Part shown: positions 1 to 6,045 of the stretch, in pieces
Numbering within the stretch: the first letter of the stretch is position 1
Layout: every line of letters starts with the position of its first letter
NCBI GenBank assembly: GCA_002450295.1
Contig: DJYX01000144.1
Span: forward strand, 1 to 27,489
Reading direction: 5' to 3'
From: Deltaproteobacteria bacterium UBA6967
GTDB taxonomy: Bacteria > SAR324 > NAC60-12
DNA: 27,489 nucleotides
Position numbers and translations under genes: made by a program
Notes under the pieces: generated by a model
Database searches by the model: none
What the model was told of the DNA's origin: nothing
Seen by the model: only the letters and a program-made list of their open reading frames with translations

Positions 1-350
1 GGTAATGCGAAAACAGCTGGTGGAGCCATCCGATTTGTGAGCAACCAAAAAAACAAATGCTTATCTCCGAGAAATCGGTATCTGGAGAAGGCATAGGCTG
101 CTGGCAAGGCAACGAGCAATGAGATGATAGTGTTGATAGTTACATAGGTCAAAGAATTGACATAGCCCATGAACCATGTGGGATCTGTGAAAATCGTAAC
201 GTAATTTTCGACAGTAAAATTATTCGGCCAGAGGGTGAACGAGCCTAGGATTTCGTTGGTGGTCTTAAATGACATATTGACGAGCCAGTAGATCGGCAAC
301 ATCAAAAACACTATATAAACTGTGGGAATCAACCAGGTCATTTTCTTCAT
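1..350 (-). CDS. glpQ: Glycerol-type ABC transporter permease, second subunit (partial)
   Basis: This is the inner-membrane permease of a carbohydrate/polyol ABC importer (MalG-like). Only the first 116 codons are inside the window; the 3' part lies beyond base 1. The visible protein starts MKKMTWLIPTVYIVFLMLPI, one N-terminal membrane helix, followed by a periplasmic stretch with the family-typical segment FTVENYVTIF and a second helix (NTIISLLVALPAAYAFSRYRF). Its ATG overlaps the TGA of the upstream permease (TGATG), so translation is probably coupled. It is the last visible gene of the five-gene operon on this strand. Assignment to the glycerol system rests on operon context and resemblance of the neighbouring binding protein to Rhizobium GlpV; the fragment alone would only say MalG-type permease. 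Confidence 0.75.
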   Translation of the reverse strand, partial: MKKMTWLIPTVYIVFLMLPIYWLVNMSFKTTNEILGSFTLWPNNFTVENYVTIFTDPTWFMGYVNSLTYVTINTIISLLVALPAAYAFSRYRFLGDKHLFFWLLTNRMAPPAVFAL

Positions 351-1216
351 CAGTTGGTCTCGTTGCGCATCATGAGGGTATACAGGACCCAGCAAAGCAG
401 TAGGACCACAAGGAAGTAAATGATTGACATTGCAGCGGCTGGACCCAGATCGAACTGACCTAGCGCGACTTTCACAAGATCAATTGAAAGGAAAGTAGTA
501 CTGTTCCCTGGACCACCACCAGTCAATACGAATGGTTCTGTATAGATCATGAAACTGTCCATCAAACGCAAGAGCAGCGCTATAGTTAGGACCCGTTTCA
601 TCTTGGGTAATTGGATGTAACGAAACACCTGCCAGGAAGTAGCACCATCAATTTTGGAGGCTTGATAATAGGCGTCTGGAATTGATCTCAAACCCGCATA
701 GCACAATAGCACAACTAGGGAAGTCCAGTGCCAAACGTCCATCGCAACTACTGTCGCCCAAGCCCAAAAAGTGTTCTGTGTGAAGTTGTAGTCAAAACCG
801 ACTCCATTGAGCATCTTACCCAGCAACCCAATATCAGGCAGAGCAAAGATATTCCACATAGCTCCTACCACGTTCCAAGGAATCAGAAGGGGTAGTGCCA
901 TCAAAACCAGACAAATTGTAACCCCAATGCCTTGACGTGGCATTGTCAGAGCAATCCCAACTCCGAGAGGAACCTCAATCAATAAAATTAACAAAGTGAA
1001 GAGAAGTTGACGTCCTAAGGCGTCATGAAATCGTTCAGATCTCATTACCTCCTCAAACCACTTGAGCCCCTCCCAAAAAAACAGATTATCTCCGAAGGTT
1101 TCTTGGACAGAATAATTTACCACTGTCATGAGTGGAATGATGGCGTTGAAAGCCACTAATGCCAAAACTGGCAAGACCATGAACCAAGCTTTTTGATTGA
1201 TTGTCTTGTTGATCAT
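350..1216 (-). CDS. glpP: Glycerol-type ABC transporter permease, first subunit
   Basis: MalF/UgpA-type inner-membrane permease of 288 residues, with about six hydrophobic segments. The cytoplasmic EAA loop that docks to the ATPase is visible as YYQASKIDGATSWQVFRYIQ near the middle of the C-terminal half, followed by a helix and the family-typical FVLTGGGPGNSTTFLS. I place the start at the ATG encoding MINKTINQKAW because that ATG overlaps the stop of the upstream ATPase gene (ATGA) and has AAAGG upstream. A longer in-frame start nine codons earlier would lie inside the ATPase gene. Its stop overlaps the next permease start. It would form the heteromeric channel with the partial permease at the window edge. 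Glycerol as substrate is inferred from the operon. Confidence 0.82.
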   Translation of the reverse strand: MINKTINQKAWFMVLPVLALVAFNAIIPLMTVVNYSVQETFGDNLFFWEGLKWFEEVMRSERFHDALGRQLLFTLLILLIEVPLGVGIALTMPRQGIGVTICLVLMALPLLIPWNVVGAMWNIFALPDIGLLGKMLNGVGFDYNFTQNTFWAWATVVAMDVWHWTSLVVLLCYAGLRSIPDAYYQASKIDGATSWQVFRYIQLPKMKRVLTIALLLRLMDSFMIYTEPFVLTGGGPGNSTTFLSIDLVKVALGQFDLGPAAAMSIIYFLVVLLLCWVLYTLMMRNETN

Positions 1217-2295
1217 GACTGACCTTTGGCCTCGTGAATCCACCCATCACAATAAACATGAGTGTGATCAGGGTCGAAATCCAAGTGTAACGAATCTGAT
1301 GGAATTTCGACCTCCTCATTGGCGTAAATATTCAGGCTAGTACCACCGACTTCTGCTTTGATAATTCGGTATCTGCCAACATCATCGACTCGCTGAATTC
1401 GAGCCGGTATACCTTCAGATGCTAGCCGAATGAATTCTGGTCTGATACCGAGCTGGAGTTTAGAAGTAGAAGCGGGATTTGAAAGATTTCCATTCAACGA
1501 AATTTGGTGACCCGCAAATACTGCCCCACCATCATTCCAATCACAGGGCAGGATGTTCATCCCTGGAGAACCGATAAAATGGCCTACAAAGGTGTGTCTT
1601 GGCTTCAAAAAAAGTTCTTCTGGAGTTCCGATCTGGACTATCTGCCCCTCATACATCACAACCACCTCATCTGCAAAGGTCAGCGCCTCCGTCTGATCAT
1701 GGGTGACATATATCATTGTAAATCCAACTTGTTGATGTAGCCGCATCAATTGGGATCTTAACTCCCACTTGAGGTGCGGATCGATCACAGTAAGTGGCTC
1801 ATCAAACATCATCACATTTACGTCAGATCGAACCAACCCTCTGCCTAAGGAAATCTTTTGCTTATCTGCTGCGGTCAAACCCGACGCACGATGCTTTAGC
1901 TGGTTTTGCATCGAGAGCATCTTTGCTACTCGCTGCACACGTTCATCAAGTTCAGCTTCTGGTAGTTTTCTATTTCGCAGCGGAAATGCCAGATTGTCGT
2001 AAACCGTCATCGTGTCGTAGACTACCGGGAATTGGAAAACTTGTGCAATGTTTCGCTGATCGGGAGGAAGTGAGGTCACATCACTATCATCAAAGAGGAT
2101 TTGACCTTCTGAAGGTTTGAGAAGACCTGATATCAAGTTCAATAGTGTTGTCTTTCCACAACCGGAAGGACCCAACAGAGCAAACGCTCCACCATCTCGC
2201 CAAGTCAAATCAATCTTCCTGAGGGCATAGTCTTCTTCGGACTGTGGATTTTGTAAATAGCTATGTCGGAGTGATTTGAGTGTTATCGAAGACAT
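1213..2295 (-). CDS. glpT: Glycerol-type ABC transporter ATPase with non-canonical signature motif
   Basis: MalK-type ATPase of 360 residues with a nucleotide-binding domain followed by a C-terminal OB-like (TOBE) region. Walker A is GPSGCGKTT (residues 42-50), Walker B is MMFDE (162-166), and the H-loop histidine is present in YVTHD (H199). The ABC signature is not LSGGQ: the corresponding stretch is GLTAADKQKISLGRG (about 139-153). I recall the same unusual stretch from rhizobial GlpT, so it is probably a family trait and not damage. The start MSSITLKSLRH is chosen because it lies one base after the upstream stop. The longer frame, beginning MTTKNNL, would overlap glpS. Its partner is the preceding ATPase with LSGGQ; together they make two different ATP sites. 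Confidence 0.8.
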   Translation of the reverse strand: MSSITLKSLRHSYLQNPQSEEDYALRKIDLTWRDGGAFALLGPSGCGKTTLLNLISGLLKPSEGQILFDDSDVTSLPPDQRNIAQVFQFPVVYDTMTVYDNLAFPLRNRKLPEAELDERVQRVAKMLSMQNQLKHRASGLTAADKQKISLGRGLVRSDVNVMMFDEPLTVIDPHLKWELRSQLMRLHQQVGFTMIYVTHDQTEALTFADEVVVMYEGQIVQIGTPEELFLKPRHTFVGHFIGSPGMNILPCDWNDGGAVFAGHQISLNGNLSNPASTSKLQLGIRPEFIRLASEGIPARIQRVDDVGRYRIIKAEVGGTSLNIYANEEVEIPSDSLHLDFDPDHTHVYCDGWIHEAKGQS

Positions 2296-2296
2296 T

Positions 2297-3367
2297 TCAA
2301 ACCTGAGCCAGGACAAGTTGTTCTTGGTCGTCAAAGAGCAAACATTTTGAGGGCGAAACGTAAAGCTCCAGCTTTTTGCCAGGGGGAAAGTGCATCACTC
2401 CCCGGGTGTGAGCTACCCAATCATGCTCAGCCCACCGCAAATGGATAAAACTCTCTGAACCAGTGATTTCTGTAACTGTAACCTCACCCGACAATTCAAG
2501 GATTTCTTTTCCGTTGCTCTGAATCTGGAGATGGTGAGGACGAAAACCAAGTGTATATTCTCCAACCGGCACATTTTGGAAAGGAGGTAACTGCAGTGAT
2601 AGACCTTGCTCACCCTCAAAGCCTTTTTCTGTACGTTTCAGGTTAAGAGTGTTCAGTGGTGGATCAGAAAAAGCTTTTGCAGTAGCGAGGTCGTGAGGTT
2701 TTCTAAAGACTTCATGTGTTGGACCGTACTGAGTGACGCGGCCCTCACGCATTGTCGCTGTGTACCCGCCCATTAAGAGAGCTTCATGAGGCTCTGTAGT
2801 CGCATAGACAACGGTTGCTCCAGTGTCTGCAAACAGACGGGGTAATTCCTCACGGAGCTCTTCACGTAGCTTGTAGTCGAGGTTGACCAGCGGTTCATCA
2901 AGCAACACCAAGTCCGCTCCTTTAACCAACGCTCTTGCCAATGCCGTTCTCTGTTGCTGGCCTCCCGATAATTCGCTTGGTTTGCGCTGCATGTAGGGAG
3001 TCAACTTGAGTAACTCTGCAACCTTTTCTACGCGAGGTCGTAACTGAGTTTCGGAGAGTTTCTGGATTCGTAAAGGAGAAGCGATGTTCTCAAAAACGGA
3101 CATATTGGGGAAGTTGATGAACTGCTGGTAAACCATCGCCAAATTTCGACGTTGTACAGGAATTCCAGTTACATTCTGACCTTTGAACCAAACTGATCCT
3201 GTGCTGGGTTGGTCGAGACCAGCCATCAAACGCATCAACGAAGTTTTGCCCGACAAGGTAGGACCAAGCAAAACGTTGAATACGCCAGGATTGAGGCTTA
3301 AATCGGTTTGTGCAATGTGCACTTCGCCGTACACCTGCTTACTTAGTTCACGGAAATCAAGAGACAT
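2297..3367 (-). CDS. glpS: Glycerol-type ABC transporter ATPase, LSGGQ partner
   Basis: MalK-type ATPase of 356 residues. Walker A is GPTLSGKT (35-42), the Q-loop is in YQQF (80-83), the signature is a perfect LSGGQQQR (133-140), and Walker B is LLDEP (155-159). The H-loop position reads YATTEP, so residue 191 is Thr where almost all importer ATPases have His. A C-terminal TOBE-type region follows (about 240-356). The start ATG at 3367 gives an N-terminus MSLDFRELSK that matches the family. It is followed, one base later, by the second ATPase gene. The two subunits are predicted to form a heterodimer under the two permeases. Regulation is likely through the operon promoter upstream of the binding protein gene. 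Confidence 0.82.
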   Translation of the reverse strand: MSLDFRELSKQVYGEVHIAQTDLSLNPGVFNVLLGPTLSGKTSLMRLMAGLDQPSTGSVWFKGQNVTGIPVQRRNLAMVYQQFINFPNMSVFENIASPLRIQKLSETQLRPRVEKVAELLKLTPYMQRKPSELSGGQQQRTALARALVKGADLVLLDEPLVNLDYKLREELREELPRLFADTGATVVYATTEPHEALLMGGYTATMREGRVTQYGPTHEVFRKPHDLATAKAFSDPPLNTLNLKRTEKGFEGEQGLSLQLPPFQNVPVGEYTLGFRPHHLQIQSNGKEILELSGEVTVTEITGSESFIHLRWAEHDWVAHTRGVMHFPPGKKLELYVSPSKCLLFDDQEQLVLAQV

Positions 3368-3387
3368 CTGGAATAGTCGCTGAAGGC

Positions 3388-3401
3388 AGGATCATGATCC
3401 T
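3388..3401. promoter_or_regulatory. 14-base perfect palindrome in the glpV-glpS gap
   Basis: AGGATCATGATCCT reads the same on both strands. It lies about 20 bases before the glpS start codon, between the binding-protein gene and the first ATPase gene. It could be a protein-binding site or part of an RNA structure with the hairpin beside it. No known operator was recognised. Confidence 0.35.
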
Positions 3402-3411
3402 ACCCGGCAGA

Positions 3412-3436
3412 TTCTCGGAGGGAGACCCCCCGAGAA
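3412..3436 (-). terminator. Intercistronic hairpin after the binding-protein gene (attenuation or RNA-protection type)
   Basis: TTCTCGG (3412-3418) pairs with CCGAGAA (3430-3436), and GGG (3420-3422) with CCC (3426-3428) inside it, giving a GC-rich stem. In the direction of the operon no run of U follows, so it is not a standard intrinsic terminator. Hairpins at this position, right after the binding-protein gene, commonly protect or limit read-through of the upstream mRNA so that the binding protein is made in excess; that role is inferred. Confidence 0.45.
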
Positions 3437-3459
3437 AAGGATGGTCTGGAAAGAACGTG

Positions 3460-5199
3460 TTAGTTCTGGCTCCAGCGTTTAATCAAGGAATCGTAACTGA
3501 CAGTTACACCCTTAGGCTTTTCATTAGCCAATTTGGCCTTAGGCGAGCCTGGTTGGTTCAGCCAGTAGGAAGGATCACGTTCTTCATTCAGTCGGGGACC
3601 GCAACCACCGTAGACATTGGCAGCTTCGTCAGCCTTCTGCATACGTGACATGACTTGGTCCATCTCACCAGCTAGTCGGTCCATCGCTTCTTGTGGAGTA
3701 AACGCACCCGAGTTGACGTCACCAATTTGTTGCCACCAGATTTGAGCCAACTTTGGATAGTCTGGAACGTTGATTCCAGTTGGTGACCACGCCACGCGAT
3801 CTGGAGATCGATAAAACTCTACAAGACCGCCCAACTTGGATGCTCTTTCCGTAAAGTGTTGATGGCGAACTGTACTGTCACGGATGAACGTTAAACCAAC
3901 GTCACTCTTCTTAACATCAACTGTTTTGGAGGTGACGAACTGAGCGTACAACCAAGCAGCCTTTGCACGATCTACTGGCGTAGACTTTAGAATGGTCCAG
4001 GAGCCTACGTCTTGATAACCAACTTTTTGTCCTTCTTCCCAGTAAGGACCATGTGGGCTTGGTGCCATTCTCCATAGTGGTGTACCACTTTCGTCGACAG
4101 TATTATTTCCATCAGCACGGGATTTGACCATGTCAGCCGTGAAGGCAGTGTACCAGAAAATTTGCTGGGCCACATTACCTTGAGAAAGTGCTGGTAGTGA
4201 TTGATAGAAATCATAAGATGCAGCCCCAGGTGGTGCATAAGCTCTCAACCACTCATCCCACTTGCGAATAGCATACACAGCAGCAGGGCCGTTTGCGGCG
4301 CCCCCACGACTCACAGAGGCACCAACAGGGTTACAGCTTCCAGCTTCCATACGAATACCCCATTCATCGACAGGTATTCCATTAGGCTCACCCTTAGAAC
4401 CAGCACCCGCCATGGACAACCATGCATCTGTCATCCTCCAGCCCAAGTCTGGTGCACGCTTGCCGTAGTCCATGTGTCCGTAAATTTGCACACCATCTAT
4501 GTTCTTCACGTCATTTGAGAAAAACTCTGCGATATCTTCATAGGCAGACCAGTTGACGGGAACGCCAAGATCATAGCCATACTTCTGTTTAAAGGCCGCT
4601 TGAAGATCTGGTCGATCAAACCAATCTTTACGGAACCAGTAAAGGTTTGCAAACTGCTGGTCCGGCAATTGGTACAAGTCACCATCGGGACCCGTAGTAA
4701 ACTGCACACCCATGAAATCATTAAGATCTAGGGTGGGTGACGTCACATCCTTACCTTCTCCTGCCATGAAGTCGGTTAAGTTGTAGGCCAGCTGCAAACG
4801 GGAGTGTGTTCCAATCAAATCGCTGTCATTCACATACGCATCGTAAAGATTTCGCTTGGTTTGCATCTGGGTTTGCACAGCCTGAACAACTTCCCCTTCT
4901 CCCAGTAGCTGGTGGTTCACTTTGATGCCAGTGATTTCTTCAAATGCTTCGGTCAAGACTTTTGACTCGTAAGAGTGAGTCGGAATTGTTTCTGACAGAA
5001 CATTGATCTCCATACCTTTGAAAGGCTCAGCTGCTTTGATGAACCACTCCATTTCGGCCATCTGCTCAGCTTTGGAAAAAACAGAAGGCTGGAATTCGTT
5101 GTTGATCCAACGCTCAGCTTCTGGCTTTCCAGCCATCGCAGTAAAGGCACTCAGCGTAAGCGCTAACGCTGCGCTCATGAAGAGTTTACTAAATTTCAT
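3460..5199 (-). CDS. glpV: Glycerol-type ABC transporter periplasmic binding protein
   Basis: Extracellular solute-binding protein of 579 residues, long for the sugar-binding class but usual for GlpV. It has a clear signal peptide, MKFSKLFMSAALALTLSAFTA followed by a MA|GK cleavage site after residue 23. Segments such as EINVLSETIPTHSYESKVL, QTKRNLYDAYVNDSDLIG and QLPDQQFANLYWFRKDWFD closely resemble what I recall of rhizobial GlpV. The start at 5199 is chosen over an upstream in-frame ATG because GGAGGAAG sits at ideal spacing and the signal peptide follows directly. It is first in the operon, followed by a hairpin and then the ATPase and permease genes. Rhizobium has the same five components in the order S-T-P-Q...V; here the binding protein leads. 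No glpK or glpD is visible. Confidence 0.85.
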   Translation of the reverse strand: MKFSKLFMSAALALTLSAFTAMAGKPEAERWINNEFQPSVFSKAEQMAEMEWFIKAAEPFKGMEINVLSETIPTHSYESKVLTEAFEEITGIKVNHQLLGEGEVVQAVQTQMQTKRNLYDAYVNDSDLIGTHSRLQLAYNLTDFMAGEGKDVTSPTLDLNDFMGVQFTTGPDGDLYQLPDQQFANLYWFRKDWFDRPDLQAAFKQKYGYDLGVPVNWSAYEDIAEFFSNDVKNIDGVQIYGHMDYGKRAPDLGWRMTDAWLSMAGAGSKGEPNGIPVDEWGIRMEAGSCNPVGASVSRGGAANGPAAVYAIRKWDEWLRAYAPPGAASYDFYQSLPALSQGNVAQQIFWYTAFTADMVKSRADGNNTVDESGTPLWRMAPSPHGPYWEEGQKVGYQDVGSWTILKSTPVDRAKAAWLYAQFVTSKTVDVKKSDVGLTFIRDSTVRHQHFTERASKLGGLVEFYRSPDRVAWSPTGINVPDYPKLAQIWWQQIGDVNSGAFTPQEAMDRLAGEMDQVMSRMQKADEAANVYGGCGPRLNEERDPSYWLNQPGSPKAKLANEKPKGVTVSYDSLIKRWSQN

Positions 5200-5292
5200 T
5201 GTCTTCCTCCTTTTTAGGGGGTACGAATTCAAAAATGCCAAAAAAACTTCAGTTCAGCAAAATGCCAAACTGCTTATGTGACACGGGGCCCT

Positions 5293-5321
5293 AACATGCA
5301 ATTGAATCTGACTTTTGTCAA
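5293..5321 (-). promoter_or_regulatory. Candidate sigma-70 promoter for the glp-type operon
   Basis: On the minus strand a perfect -35 box TTGACA (5321-5316) is followed after 17 bases by CATGTT (5298-5293), a weak -10 with the important A2 and T6. Transcription would start near 5286, leaving a leader of about 85 bases before the glpV ATG. Adenine-rich DNA lies directly upstream, as in an UP element. Confidence 0.45.
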
Positions 5322-5331
5322 TTTTTTTTTC

Positions 5332-5370
5332 TATTGAGCAAAACAACAAGAATTTTGTTCGCTTAGAAAT
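5332..5370. repeat. Hairpin repeat, copy A
   Basis: TATTGAGCAAA at the left and TTCGCTTAGAAAT at the right enclose a loop. TGAGC pairs with GCTTA, then, after one A-C mismatch, AA(A)CAA pairs with TTGTT. The sequence resembles copy B at 6001-6040: the first 11 bases are identical, and the right arm is TTCGCTYAG in both. Copy A follows a run of nine T. Its function is unknown. Confidence 0.4.
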
Positions 5371-5419
5371 CTTTTGAAAAGAGAATGAGTTGGACATGAA
5401 GGCAGGCGCAAGCAAAGCA

Positions 5420-5606
5420 GTCGGTCAAGGATTTCGTTAACCGACCACTTTTGAAATCAGAACAACTAGCGGCGAATACTTTGCTCCAGAAAAGATCTAC
5501 TTTCTGGCGAAAGCCATTCTTGTTGATCTTCAATTAGTAGATTCCATTCCTCCATCAAAAAAGAAGGGGAGGGTTCGTTACTGCAGGTTTGACGCATAAA
5601 CCTGCA
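5420..5606. other. Gene-free segment with three stable hairpins
   Basis: Between the glpV promoter region and the small ORFs no convincing coding frame is seen. Three stem-loops lie within 190 bases. The first is GTCGGT (5420-5425) with ACCGAC (5440-5445), plus two more inner pairs. The second is CCAGAAA (5486-5492) with TTTCTGG (5501-5507). The third is TGCAGGTTT (5582-5590) with AAACCTGCA (5598-5606), loop GACGCAT. None has a downstream U-run, so ordinary terminators are unlikely. A structured leader or small RNA is possible. The remaining bases from 5371 to 5765 show nothing else I can name. Confidence 0.35.
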
Positions 5607-5765
5607 AAATTCCTTGAAGTGCAGTGCATCTCGCATAATGATGGTCTCATCTGAAGTTAATATGAATGAGTCACATCCTGTGCTTTCGTCCAGACTGCCA
5701 TTCCATTGACTGATCTATTTGTCAGATAAAGCTGCATTTTATGTTCCACTATTTGGAAAAATATT

Positions 5766-5951
5766 ATGGCTGAAAAGCGAATGACCAAGTTGAACCCGCT
5801 CATCAAGCCCCCAAATCCACTGGATCTAGAAGATGATATTTTCATTCCTGAAGATGAGGAAAGTTTCCCTAGGGAGCAACAATTGGAGCAATTGAGGAAG
5901 GAGCCGAAACGGACACTTCGGCTTGTCAAACGCTGGTTAAGGGAAAGCTAG
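5766..5951 (+). CDS. Small charged hypothetical protein (61 aa)
   Basis: A 61-residue frame beginning MAEKRMTKLNPLIKPPNPLD. The first part is Pro-rich, the middle is very acidic (DLEDDIFIPEDEE), and the end is a basic helix-like tail (RTLRLVKRWLRES). No signal peptide or membrane segment is seen. GGA lies about ten bases before the ATG, a weak ribosome site. Its TAG is followed immediately by the ATG of an even smaller frame, which suggests coupled translation. A competing 90-aa frame on the other strand has no better support. I do not recognise a family. The clean partition of acidic and basic blocks argues mildly for a real protein. Confidence 0.4.
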   Translation: MAEKRMTKLNPLIKPPNPLDLEDDIFIPEDEESFPREQQLEQLRKEPKRTLRLVKRWLRES

Positions 5952-6038
5952 ATGTTTGCTGGACCTAACTGGCAATTCTGGCTTCTGGTGCTTTTCTTTT
6001 TATTGAGCAAACCAGTATTGTTTTGGTTCGCTCAGTAA
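5952..6038 (+). CDS. Candidate 28-aa membrane peptide
   Basis: Starts at an ATG directly abutting the TAG of the 61-aa frame, with AAGGGA placed as a ribosome-binding site. It encodes a hydrophobic peptide beginning MFAGPNWQFWLLVLFFLLSK and ending in FAQ, enough for a single membrane helix. Its 3' half coincides with hairpin repeat copy B. A related but start-less coding remnant (FFFLLSKTTRILFA then stop) can be read through copy A. Either the peptide is real and copy A is a relic, or the repeat is an RNA/DNA element and the reading frame is incidental. Confidence 0.35.
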   Translation: MFAGPNWQFWLLVLFFLLSKPVLFWFAQ

Positions 6039-6040
6039 AT
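6001..6040. repeat. Hairpin repeat, copy B
   Basis: TGAGC (6004-6008) pairs with GCTCA (6030-6034), then, after one A-C mismatch, AACCA pairs with TGGTT. The loop is about nine bases. It is related to copy A at 5332-5370, with the inner stem changed on both sides (AACAA/TTGTT against AACCA/TGGTT), which keeps pairing. It lies between the small plus-strand ORFs and the 3' end of the minus-strand PLP-enzyme gene, but neither strand shows a terminator-like U-run after it. Confidence 0.4.
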
Positions 6041-6045
6041 TTCTA

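Noticed and set aside
5657..5929. 90-residue frame on the minus strand opposite the 61-aa ORF
   Set aside because: Serine-rich shadow-like composition, no ribosome site, and it overlaps the better supported plus-strand frame.
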